From the NCBI GenBank assembly GCA_005805045.1, contig SYNW01000146.1, positions 1 through 6,649 of the forward strand: a DNA stretch of 6,649 bases, given 5' to 3'. This document shows, in pieces, positions 1-5,191 of this stretch. Position 1 is the first letter of the stretch, and each line of letters opens with the position of its first letter. The notes under the pieces were generated by a model that had not been told where the DNA came from, did not search any database, and saw only the letters and a list, made by a program, of their open reading frames with translations. A program made the position numbers and the translations under genes. Source of the DNA: Actinomycetota bacterium. GTDB lineage: Bacteria > Actinomycetota > Acidimicrobiia > Acidimicrobiales > Ilumatobacteraceae.

Positions 1-836
1 ACCGAGTGGTTGGCGTTCTGGTATTGCACCGAGAACGAGTCTGCGCCGTCAAGGTCCATGTCGAAGCCGGCATCGCGCAACGCACGAGCCTTCTTTTCTT
101 CACGCGACTTGCACCAGATGAACTCTTCGATGTCCGGGTGACTTGCGTTAAGAATGACCATCTTCGCCGCACGGCGAGTTTTACCGCCCGACTTGATTGT
201 GCCCGCTGATGCATCTGCGCCGCGCATGAAACTTACTGGACCAGAAGCCGTGCCACCACCTTTAAGATTTTCTGCGCTACTGCGAATGTTCGACAAGTTG
301 ATGCCCGCACCCGAACCGCCCTTGAAGATCGTTCCTTCTTCTTTGTACCAATTCAAAATTGCATCCATCGTGTCATCGACCGCCAAAATGAAACACGCGC
401 TGGCCTGCTGCGGCACGCCGCTCACACCGATGTTGAACCACACTGGCGAGTTGAACGCTGCGCGCTGGGTGATCAAAATAAATTTGAGTTCACCGCAAAA
501 AGATTCTGCCTCGTCTTGATCGATGAAATAACCGCACTCGGTGCCCCACTTCGTGATCGTGTCTGCGACACGGTCAACAACTTGACGCATCGAATCTTCG
601 CGCTCTGATGTGCCGGGTGTACCACGAAAATATTTTTGGGCGACGATGTTCGTCGAATTCAGCGACCAAGAGACAGGAAACTCGACACCGAGTTGTTCGA
701 AGGCGACGCTGCCATCTTTCCAGTTTTTAATTTGCGCATCGCGACGCTCCCAGACCACCTGGTCGTAAGGGTGCACACCAGCGGCCGTAAAGTGACGGCG
801 GATTCCGATTGACAAACGCTCTGGTGCGAGTGACAT
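1..836 (-). CDS. nrdJ: Class II (adenosylcobalamin-dependent) ribonucleoside reductase, N-terminal part, cut by window edge
   Basis: Reduces ribonucleotides to deoxyribonucleotides in the cytoplasm using adenosylcobalamin to form the active-site thiyl radical; independent of oxygen. 278 codons are visible from the ATG at 836, with no stop before the window edge; actinobacterial members usually exceed 900 residues, so about two thirds are missing. Recognised from the RNR large-subunit N-terminal pattern: FNSPVWFN (residues 128-135), QQASACFI with Cys148 as the likely first redox-active cysteine, a glycine-rich GGSGAGINLSNIR stretch (173-185), and GTASGPVSFMRG (195-206). The SGGKTRRAAKM segment (216-226) and the insert after EEFIWCK are typical of the long B12-dependent NrdJ. 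The ATG is supported by an AAGG Shine-Dalgarno nine bases upstream. The radical cysteine and the C-terminal cysteine pair lie outside the window. It is preceded by its own promoter and a structured leader. Family assignment is firm; class II rather than class I rests on the sequence style. Confidence 0.95.
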   Translation of the reverse strand, partial: MSLAPERLSIGIRRHFTAAGVHPYDQVVWERRDAQIKNWKDGSVAFEQLGVEFPVSWSLNSTNIVAQKYFRGTPGTSEREDSMRQVVDRVADTITKWGTECGYFIDQDEAESFCGELKFILITQRAAFNSPVWFNIGVSGVPQQASACFILAVDDTMDAILNWYKEEGTIFKGGSGAGINLSNIRSSAENLKGGGTASGPVSFMRGADASAGTIKSGGKTRRAAKMVILNASHPDIEEFIWCKSREEKKARALRDAGFDMDLDGADSFSVQYQNANHS

Positions 837-845
837 ATTCTTTTA

Positions 846-849
846 CCTT
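846..849 (-). promoter_or_regulatory. Ribosome binding site of nrdJ
   Basis: On the minus strand AAGG lies nine bases before the ATG at 836 (context AGCAAGGTAAAAGAATATG). It decides the start, since other in-frame starts nearby lack such a motif. It contrasts with lexA, nrdR and the RibD-like gene, which have no clear Shine-Dalgarno. Confidence 0.7.
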
Positions 850-933
850 GCTTTCTATTTGTAAAGTTGCTTGTTGATTTTTATTGAAATTATTGTTTGC
901 CCGTTTGCAATTGGGTGCCGTTGACGCCCCATC

Positions 934-953
934 GTGGTCTCTGACGAGACCAC
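934..953 (-). other. Perfect 8-bp stem-loop in the nrdJ leader
   Basis: On the minus strand GTGGTCTC-GTCA-GAGACCAC forms an uninterrupted 8-bp stem with a 4-nt loop. It lies about 50 nt downstream of the predicted transcription start and about 100 nt before the nrdJ ATG. No T-run follows, so it is not a standard intrinsic terminator. It could be an RNA regulatory element, an mRNA-stability hairpin, or a palindromic protein-binding site in the DNA. The inverted repeat is seen directly; its role is unknown. Confidence 0.65.
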
Positions 954-958
954 AAGAT

Positions 959-998
959 GTTGTGCTCAACTGCCCCCCACTGCAGATTTGCCCACAAC
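959..998 (-). repeat. Inverted repeat with nested stem in the nrdJ leader
   Basis: GTTGTG (959-964) and CACAAC (993-998) are exact 6-bp inverted arms 28 bases apart. Between them CTGC (970-973) pairs with GCAG (982-985), its loop containing a run of six C on the plus strand, which is GGGGGG in the mRNA. Together with the hairpin at 934-953 this could give the early leader two consecutive structured elements. The arms are short, so a folded structure is only suggested. Confidence 0.35.
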
Positions 999-1010
999 TG
1001 GTAGATTCAG

Positions 1011-1039
1011 ATTACAGCACTGTTATTTGCCTTTGTCAA
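1011..1039 (-). promoter_or_regulatory. Sigma-70/SigA-type promoter of nrdJ
   Basis: On the minus strand a perfect -35 TTGACA (1034-1039) is followed by a 17-bp spacer and -10 TGTAAT (1011-1016), five of six matches to TATAAT. Predicted transcription start is around 1004, giving a leader of about 168 nt. The -10 and spacer also form an imperfect palindrome (ATTACAG-CA-CTGTTAT, 1011-1026, plus strand; six of seven pairs), a possible repressor site. It does not match the NrdR-box core CwATATATwG. Confidence 0.8.
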
Positions 1040-1111
1040 TCATTTAGAAGCCTTATATTCGGCGCCCTTTCACGGCTTTGAAAACCAGCCTGAAGCCTAC
1101 GCAAGGGGTCT

Positions 1112-1163
1112 TGTGGATTGGAAGTGGATAGCCATGTGAATTGCGGGAATCTTCTGTGGATTA
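1112..1163 (-). promoter_or_regulatory. Cluster of four DnaA-box-like 9-mers upstream of the nrdJ promoter
   Basis: Minus-strand 9-mers, all in one orientation: TAATCCACA (1155-1163), CAATTCACA (1135-1143), CTATCCACT (1123-1131), CAATCCACA (1112-1120). Against the DnaA consensus TTATCCACA they carry 1, 3, 2 and 2 mismatches. The last three start points are 11 and 12 bp apart, about one helical turn. They sit 70-125 bp upstream of the -35. DnaA control of RNR genes is known from E. coli nrdAB. None is a perfect box, so binding is an inference. Confidence 0.4.
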
Positions 1164-1182
1164 CCTGTGTGCAACCGGCCGG

Positions 1183-3438
1183 TTATGAAATTCGTGTAAC
1201 TTTCACGGGGATCCCGTTGAGAACGCTGTTTCCGGACAGCGGATCAATCTCTTTTTCGTCGGTCAAAATATTCGAATTTACGCCTGCCCGCGATGTCGCC
1301 ACGCGCGTGTTCGTTCCGGGCATCGAGTGTCCCCAACCGTGCGGCAAACTCACAACACCGCTGCGAATCAAATCTGTGATTTCAACTGGTGCGTCGACAC
1401 TGCCGACACGACTCGTCACACGCACTTTCGAATCGCCTAAAACACCAAGTCGCAAAGCATCATCGGGATGCATCTGTAATGTGCAGCGTTCTTTGCCCTT
1501 GACGAGCACTTGGATATTGTGCATCCACGAATTGTTCGAACGCAAATGTCGACGACCAACAAGAGTCAACTGATCGGGCTCAACTTTTGTCGCCAAAAGT
1601 TTGGCGAGTCGAGCAAGGTCATCAACCAGTTGCGGCGGTGCAAGTTCTACCTTGCCAGATGGAGTGCGAAGAATTTCGGGAAGTCGTGGTTCAAGCGCGC
1701 CAAAATCAATGCCGTGCGGCGAGGCAATCAACTTGTCGAGCGTGATGCCACCAGGCACCGAACCAAAGCCGTCGCCATATGGGCCGGTGCGCAACAAAAA
1801 ATCCAGTATCCGATCAGGTCCTCGACGACCAGATTGCGAGAGTTCGTCGATCAGCTGCTGAGAATTTCGACCGTAAACATTGGACGCCGAATCTGCAGTC
1901 GCGCTGTTGACCACCCCAGCGAGGGCGAGGTCATCCACACCCGAAACTTCCGCGTCAACCCCTAGACCTGCGGCGATCGCCGAAAGCTTTGCGAGAATTT
2001 CCCATTCGTCGGGCATATCTGGCGAGCGCGGTAACACCGACTCGCTGTAGTTGGCGACATTTCGCACGGCAAAAGTCAAAAGAGCCAAATCGTAGTGACT
2101 GCGTTGCAACTGCGAAGGTGGCGGCAGAATTACATCTGCAAACTTCGAAGTTTCGTTCAGATACAAATCAACGCTGACCATAAAGTCAAGATCGGCGAAT
2201 GATTTTGCAAGTCGCTGACTATTGGGTGTCGACAAAATCGGGTTGCCACCAACGACCACCATGGCTCGAATCTGACCTTTGCCTGGAGTCTCAATTTCTT
2301 CGGCCATTGCCGCCGCTGGATATTCGCCGAGCGCCTCGGGGTGCCTGCTGACGCGCGAATGCCCGCGACCGATGCGAAAACCCTTGCCTTTGCCGGGTTC
2401 GCCGTGTGTGTTGCCACTGCCAGCCACTGGCAACGGAAACATCGCTCCACCGACGCGGTCGAGATTGCCAGTGAAAACATTGACGATGTCTATAAGCCAC
2501 GACGCCGTCGTACCAAATGCCGTGGTGCAAGTGCCGATTCGACCGTAGACGGCCGAGCAAACTGCGTCACGCAATTCTCGGGCCAGACGCAACGTAGTTT
2601 GCTCGTCAATGCCAGTCGCAACAGCAACTGCAGCGGCGCTGAACGGCGCCAAAGCCGCAACAACTTCGTCGAGGCCGTTTAGATACGTGCCAAGTCTCTC
2701 GTCGAGAACCTGCAAACCATCACTGGCCAGCGTGTGAGCGATGGCTGCCAGCAACAACGCATCGGTACCCGGACGAATCGCCAGCCACTCATCGGCTTGC
2801 TCCGCCGTTCGACTCTTGCGCGGGTCGACCACGACGAGTTTGCCACCACGGGCCTGCATTGCTTCGATGCGCCCCGGAAAATCTGGTGCAGTGCACAGAC
2901 TGCCGTTCGACTCGTAAGGATTCGCGCCGAGAACCAATAAATATTTCGTGCGATCCAAGTCGGGCACCGGCACAGAACTCGCCGAGCCGAACATCAAACC
3001 TGATGACACCTGTTTGGGAATCTGATCGACCGTTGATGCACTGAATCTTTGCCGTGAGCCGATTGCTTGCAACAACACCCGATTGAAAGTCAGCGCCGAC
3101 AAATTGTGCGCTCCCGGGTTGCCCAAATATGTGCCGATCGACTCGCGACCAAAATCTTTGATCACGCGATTCAGCCCGGTGTCGACAACACTCCACGCCT
3201 CGGCCCATGTCGCTTGCACATGCACACCATCGCGCTTGATCATCGGGGTCAACAACCGATCAGGATCATCGTGCAATTGTTTGAGCGTGCTGCCCTTCGG
3301 ACAGATAAAACCTTTCGAGAAAACATCTTCCATGTCGCCACGAATGTGCGTCACTTGATTGTCTTTTACGGTGATCGCCAAACCACAACCCGCCTCGCAC
3401 AGCGGGCAGGTTCGAAACGCAATGCGGTCAATAGTCAC
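1183..3438 (-). CDS. Molybdopterin-dependent oxidoreductase, formate dehydrogenase/BisC-type large subunit
   Basis: Catalytic subunit of the DMSO reductase superfamily, 751 residues from a GTG at 3438. The N-terminus carries the [4Fe-4S] motif C-x2-C-x3-C-x27-C (Cys11, 14, 18, 46). Next comes a two-part molybdopterin domain with typical sequences: LVLGANPYESNGS (168-180), VFTGNLDRVGGAMF, VVVGGNP, and LNETSKFADVILPP. The C-terminal dinucleotide-binding domain covers about 624-751, with RRHLRSNNSWMHN and LPHGWGH. Where formate dehydrogenases have Cys/Sec as Mo ligand, this protein has QIPKQVSSGLMFG (139-151), with serines (145/146) rather than Cys or Sec, so formate need not be the substrate. 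No twin-arginine signal is seen, so it is probably cytoplasmic. No FdhB-like iron-sulfur, membrane or chaperone subunit is encoded beside it. The GTG start is chosen over an ATG at 3495 because the family starts shortly before the first cysteine and the longer N-terminus overlaps the divergent gene's promoter. Confidence 0.9.
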   Translation of the reverse strand: MTIDRIAFRTCPLCEAGCGLAITVKDNQVTHIRGDMEDVFSKGFICPKGSTLKQLHDDPDRLLTPMIKRDGVHVQATWAEAWSVVDTGLNRVIKDFGRESIGTYLGNPGAHNLSALTFNRVLLQAIGSRQRFSASTVDQIPKQVSSGLMFGSASSVPVPDLDRTKYLLVLGANPYESNGSLCTAPDFPGRIEAMQARGGKLVVVDPRKSRTAEQADEWLAIRPGTDALLLAAIAHTLASDGLQVLDERLGTYLNGLDEVVAALAPFSAAAVAVATGIDEQTTLRLARELRDAVCSAVYGRIGTCTTAFGTTASWLIDIVNVFTGNLDRVGGAMFPLPVAGSGNTHGEPGKGKGFRIGRGHSRVSRHPEALGEYPAAAMAEEIETPGKGQIRAMVVVGGNPILSTPNSQRLAKSFADLDFMVSVDLYLNETSKFADVILPPPSQLQRSHYDLALLTFAVRNVANYSESVLPRSPDMPDEWEILAKLSAIAAGLGVDAEVSGVDDLALAGVVNSATADSASNVYGRNSQQLIDELSQSGRRGPDRILDFLLRTGPYGDGFGSVPGGITLDKLIASPHGIDFGALEPRLPEILRTPSGKVELAPPQLVDDLARLAKLLATKVEPDQLTLVGRRHLRSNNSWMHNIQVLVKGKERCTLQMHPDDALRLGVLGDSKVRVTSRVGSVDAPVEITDLIRSGVVSLPHGWGHSMPGTNTRVATSRAGVNSNILTDEKEIDPLSGNSVLNGIPVKVTRIS

Positions 3439-3444
3439 GGCACT

Positions 3445-3473
3445 ATCTTGCCCCAAAGCAAACGCACAACCAA
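3445..3473 (-). promoter_or_regulatory. Putative leaderless promoter of the molybdoenzyme gene
   Basis: On the minus strand TTGGTT (3468-3473), a 17-bp spacer and CAAGAT (3445-3450) end six bases before the GTG at 3438. This places transcription start at or next to the start codon, and no Shine-Dalgarno precedes the GTG. Both hexamers are weak matches, so the call leans on spacing. Confidence 0.3.
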
Positions 3474-3494
3474 TTACTGAATGCCTAACCCCCA

Positions 3495-3500
3495 TAGGCT
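3495..3500 (+). promoter_or_regulatory. Putative -10 element of the RibD-like gene (leaderless start)
   Basis: TAGGCT fits TAnnnT and ends seven bases before the GTG at 3508, the spacing expected if transcription starts on the start codon. No good -35 is seen. Neither candidate start (ATG 3481, GTG 3508) has a clear Shine-Dalgarno. Confidence 0.35.
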
Positions 3501-3507
3501 GACCGTC

Positions 3508-4182
3508 GTGCGCCAGTTACTGCCTGTTGCAAGCGACGCCGTAAATGTGCGTCAGATTTACGGAGCACCACGAGCCCGCCACTCAAGTGGTCGCCCGTCT
3601 ATCGGCCTTTGCATGGTGATGAGCATCGACGGTTCGACGGTCGTCGAAGGCAGGTCGACTTTGCTCTCAAACCCTGCCGATCACGACGTGCTTGTCGCCT
3701 TGCGTTCGGCAGCCGAGACGATTGTTGTGGGTGCCGGCACCGTACGCGAGCAGATGTATGAAGCTCCGTCCAAAAAGGGGCTCCGAGTTGGCATCGTTAC
3801 ACGCACCGGAAAAATGGACCTGAATACGAATCTTTTCAAAAGTGGCGCAGGCTTTTTGATCATGCCTGAAGACACAAAAACACCAGACGCTGATTTTGAT
3901 ATTGACATTGTTCGCGCAGGCCAAGGCAGCGTTGACTTGCCCGTAGCAATGAGTCGATTGCCCGGTTCGTTCATTCAACTTGAAGGTGGAGCACTGTTGA
4001 ATGCGTCGATGTTCGCCGCCAATCTTGTCGACGAAATCAACTTAACGATCAGCCCAATGGTTACTGGCGCCGACAGCCCGCGACTGGCCAATGGTGCGCC
4101 GCCGTTGCACAGCGACTATGAAGTTGCGCACATTCTTGAAGACAACGGTTTCATGTTTATTCGCTATTTACGAAAAAACTAA
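3508..4182 (+). CDS. RibD C-terminal-domain (dihydrofolate reductase-like) reductase
   Basis: Single-domain NADPH-dependent reductase of the RibD_C / DHFR fold, 224 residues from GTG 3508. Visible family motifs: VMSIDGSTVVEGRS (37-50), where substrate and cofactor bind; VVGAGTVR (73-80), the nucleotide-binding loop; IQLEGGALL (156-164); and VDEINLTISPMVTG (174-187). The deaminase half of bifunctional RibD is absent. It resembles the actinobacterial pyrimidine-reductase family that includes Mycobacterium tuberculosis Rv2671, which is annotated RibD-like and reported to have dihydrofolate reductase activity. Substrate here is therefore open: a riboflavin pyrimidine intermediate or dihydrofolate. 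GTG 3508 is chosen because family members begin M-R-x-L-(F/L)-P, as this one does from that codon, and a TAnnnT element sits seven bases upstream; ATG 3481 would add nine residues. It is divergent from the molybdoenzyme gene and convergent with nrdR, 16 bp between stops. No other riboflavin gene is nearby. Confidence 0.8.
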   Translation: MRQLLPVASDAVNVRQIYGAPRARHSSGRPSIGLCMVMSIDGSTVVEGRSTLLSNPADHDVLVALRSAAETIVVGAGTVREQMYEAPSKKGLRVGIVTRTGKMDLNTNLFKSGAGFLIMPEDTKTPDADFDIDIVRAGQGSVDLPVAMSRLPGSFIQLEGGALLNASMFAANLVDEINLTISPMVTGADSPRLANGAPPLHSDYEVAHILEDNGFMFIRYLRKN

Positions 4183-4198
4183 CCGCACGAAAAACTCG

Positions 4199-4657
4199 TT
4201 ATTTTCTCGACTCTTTTTCGAGCAACGCAAGTTCGCGCTTGAAGTCTGCGGCGGCATCGAAGTTTTTGTAGACGCTAGCAAAACGCATGTAAGTGACCTC
4301 GTCGATGCTGCGCAACAAACTGAGCACTGCATGACCGACTTGATTGCTCGTCACGTCATCACCCGTTAGTCGCATGTCGTCTTCGACTCGCTCGGCGATT
4401 TCGATCAGCACCGAGTCTTCGACTGGTCGACCTTTGGCCGCCGATTGCAAACCACGAATAATTTTTGCTCGATCAAATAATTCTTTTTCGCCAGTTCGCT
4501 TGATGACATAAAGCGGCACTTCTTCGAGACGCTCATAGGTCGTGAACCGATGATCACATTTAAGGCATGAACGCCGGCGGCGAATTGAACTGCCCTCTTC
4601 TGAAACACGCGAATCAATAACCTTGGTGTCTTCACATTGACAACTAACGCATCTCAC
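4199..4657 (-). CDS. nrdR: Transcriptional repressor NrdR
   Basis: Zinc- and ATP/dATP-binding repressor of ribonucleotide reductase operons; it binds paired NrdR boxes when loaded with dATP. 152 residues, the usual length. An N-terminal zinc ribbon has C-x2-C pairs at Cys3/6 and Cys31/34 and the diagnostic KVIDSRVSEEGSSIRRRRSC and RFTTYER stretches; an ATP-cone follows (about 44-134: VIKRTGEKELFDRAKIIRGL ... VTYMRFASVYKNF). Start: the family begins M-R-C-x2-C, which fits GTG 4657. Another GTG at 4675 would add six unusual residues. Neither has a Shine-Dalgarno, but TAATCT lies seven bases before 4657. It lies 54 bp downstream of the LysM gene on the same strand, so co-transcription is possible. 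The likely target nrdJ is 3.4 kb further along the same strand, and I could not find a clear NrdR box before it. The VSC in the first finger, where PxC is usual, is a minor oddity. Confidence 0.95.
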   Translation of the reverse strand: MRCVSCQCEDTKVIDSRVSEEGSSIRRRRSCLKCDHRFTTYERLEEVPLYVIKRTGEKELFDRAKIIRGLQSAAKGRPVEDSVLIEIAERVEDDMRLTGDDVTSNQVGHAVLSLLRSIDEVTYMRFASVYKNFDAAADFKRELALLEKESRK

Positions 4658-4664
4658 CCAAGCA

Positions 4665-4670
4665 AGATTA
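4665..4670 (-). promoter_or_regulatory. Putative -10 element of nrdR (leaderless start)
   Basis: On the minus strand TAATCT fits TAnnnT and ends seven bases before the GTG at 4657. No -35 is recognisable 16-18 bp upstream. TATAAA (about 4677-4682) is an alternative AT-rich element. It would give nrdR a promoter independent of the LysM gene. Confidence 0.35.
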
Positions 4671-4711
4671 ACCACTTTATAAAAAGGCTTCGGGTTAGAA
4701 GAAACTGAGCA

Positions 4712-5044
4712 CTACGGAATGCGAACGAGTTGCCCCGGTGTGATCAGGTCGCCATTCATCAGTACCAACTGATCGACCACTTCGGTGATATTGCTTGACG
4801 GCGCGATGCGTTTTGCAATCGCCCACAATGTGTCGCCAGGTTCAGCGATCACGAACTTTGGCGTCGCCAAATTTTCGGCAGTAGGGCGATCGGCCGCCGC
4901 ACTCGTGTCGAGCAAAGCGAAACTGACAGTGACCGCCAAAACAGCCAAAGCCAACGACACCACCGCTCGCCGACGGCGGTAGACCGGTGCCATGTTGCGA
5001 TGGCTAACTGCTGCTGTTGGGAAGTTATTGATTGCTATTGCCAT
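4712..5044 (-). CDS. Small membrane-anchored LysM protein, probable SOS-induced cell-division inhibitor
   Basis: 110 residues: a short basic N-terminus (RRRR at 23-26), one hydrophobic segment (about 27-46) that acts as signal anchor or signal peptide, a short linker, and a single C-terminal LysM domain (about 63-109: FVIAEPGDTLWAIAKRI ... LMNGDLITPGQLVRIP). LysM binds peptidoglycan, so the protein should face the cell wall. No catalytic domain is present. The layout and position, divergent from lexA and sharing its SOS operators, match Bacillus YneA and the actinobacterial genes beside lexA (mycobacterial Rv2719c, corynebacterial divS), which halt septation after DNA damage. The ATG at 5044 is supported by a GAGG Shine-Dalgarno seven bases upstream; Met18 (4993) is less likely. 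nrdR follows on the same strand. Domain call is firm; the role is inferred from context. Confidence 0.85.
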   Translation of the reverse strand: MAIAINNFPTAAVSHRNMAPVYRRRRAVVSLALAVLAVTVSFALLDTSAAADRPTAENLATPKFVIAEPGDTLWAIAKRIAPSSNITEVVDQLVLMNGDLITPGQLVRIP

Positions 5045-5051
5045 GACGGTG

Positions 5052-5055
5052 CCTC
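5052..5055 (-). promoter_or_regulatory. Ribosome binding site of the LysM gene
   Basis: GAGG on the minus strand, seven bases before the ATG at 5044 (context AAAGAGGCACCGTCATGG). It fixes the start at 5044 instead of the internal Met18. Confidence 0.7.
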
Positions 5056-5093
5056 TTTCGGGGTGCTAATTGGGGGTAGTTCCGCTTGCTTCC

Positions 5094-5122
5094 ACCATAG
5101 CGAACGGGTGTTCGCGGTGCAA
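5094..5122 (-). promoter_or_regulatory. LexA-regulated promoter of the LysM gene
   Basis: On the minus strand TTGCAC (5117-5122), a 17-bp spacer and TATGGT (5094-5099). LexA box 1 (5101-5114) lies wholly inside the spacer, so LexA binding would block RNA polymerase directly. Predicted start is near 5087, giving a 5' leader of roughly 43 nt with a good Shine-Dalgarno. Confidence 0.75.
5101..5114. promoter_or_regulatory. LexA (SOS) box 1
   Basis: CGAACGGGTGTTCG is a perfect match to the Bacillus/actinobacterial SOS box CGAAC-N4-GTTCG; symmetry extends one base each side (5100-5115). It lies in the spacer of the LysM promoter. Confidence 0.92.
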
Positions 5123-5130
5123 CCTTTTAA

Positions 5131-5144
5131 CGAACACTTGTTCT
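5131..5144. promoter_or_regulatory. LexA (SOS) box 2
   Basis: CGAACACTTGTTCT differs from the palindromic consensus only in its last base. It lies between the two promoters, 30 bp from box 1 and 15 bp from box 3 (start to start), so LexA dimers could occupy defined helical faces. Confidence 0.85.
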
Positions 5145-5145
5145 C

Positions 5146-5159
5146 CGAACAGGTGTTTG
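5146..5159. promoter_or_regulatory. LexA (SOS) box 3
   Basis: CGAACAGGTGTTTG carries one mismatch in the right half-site (GTTTG for GTTCG). It overlaps the first three bases of the predicted lexA -35, as expected for autorepression. Confidence 0.82.
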
Positions 5160-5185
5160 ACTTTGAGGGCGTACGGGCGTACGCT
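5157..5185 (+). promoter_or_regulatory. lexA promoter, predicted leaderless
   Basis: TTGACT (5157-5162), 17-bp spacer, TACGCT (5180-5185, TAnnnT). Initiation six to seven bases downstream would fall on the ATG at 5192, giving an mRNA without a 5' leader. Box 3 overlaps the -35. Confidence 0.65.
5167..5184 (+). repeat. Tandem and inverted repeat across the lexA -10 region
   Basis: GGGCGTAC occurs twice in exact tandem (5167-5174, 5175-5182). The same bases form the inverted repeat GCGTAC-GGGC-GTACGC (5169-5184), which spans the promoter spacer and the -10. It could be a binding site for a further regulator, or chance. Confidence 0.5.
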
Positions 5186-5191
5186 ATGGAG

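Larger units (their letters stand above)
837..1182 (-). promoter_or_regulatory. Intergenic control region upstream of nrdJ
   Basis: This 346-bp gap between the molybdoenzyme stop and the nrdJ start holds no convincing gene. Reading toward nrdJ it contains a cluster of DnaA-box-like 9-mers (1112-1163), a strong promoter (1011-1039), an inverted repeat able to form a long stem (959-998), a perfect 8-bp hairpin (934-953), an A-rich stretch and the Shine-Dalgarno. No clear terminator for the molybdoenzyme gene is seen: no hairpin followed by a T-run. The 12-bp palindrome AACCGGCCGGTT (1173-1184) overlaps the molybdoenzyme stop codon. Confidence 0.75.

Noticed and set aside
727..969. Minus-strand open frame of 80 codons overlapping the nrdJ start
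   Set aside because: It starts with TTG, has no ribosome binding site, runs through the hairpin and about 110 bases into nrdJ in another frame, and its product resembles nothing recognisable.
837..1004. Cobalamin riboswitch before nrdJ
   Set aside because: The CGTCAG-AGACCACG segment only partly resembles a B12 box, the GCCACTG core landmark is absent, and the leader is short. Repression by B12 would also make little sense for a B12-dependent enzyme.
837..1182. NrdR boxes before nrdJ
   Set aside because: I looked for 16-bp elements of the ACACwATATATwGTGT type in a pair about 31 bp apart. The imperfect palindrome at 1011-1026 and the TTATATT stretch near 1052-1058 do not fit the consensus or spacing.
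1173..1184. 12-bp perfect palindrome AACCGGCCGGTT at the molybdoenzyme stop codon
   Set aside because: One or two such palindromes are expected by chance in a window of this size. It has no loop or T-run, so it is not a terminator.
3439..3495. Longer molybdoenzyme N-terminus from ATG 3495
   Set aside because: The extra 19 residues do not look like a targeting signal or family sequence and would overlap the divergent gene's candidate start at 3481.
5000..5191. N-terminal extension of lexA from ATG 5000
   Set aside because: It would translate through the LysM promoter, all three LexA boxes and the lexA promoter; LexA proteins begin near the SPNTDPT segment in length terms.
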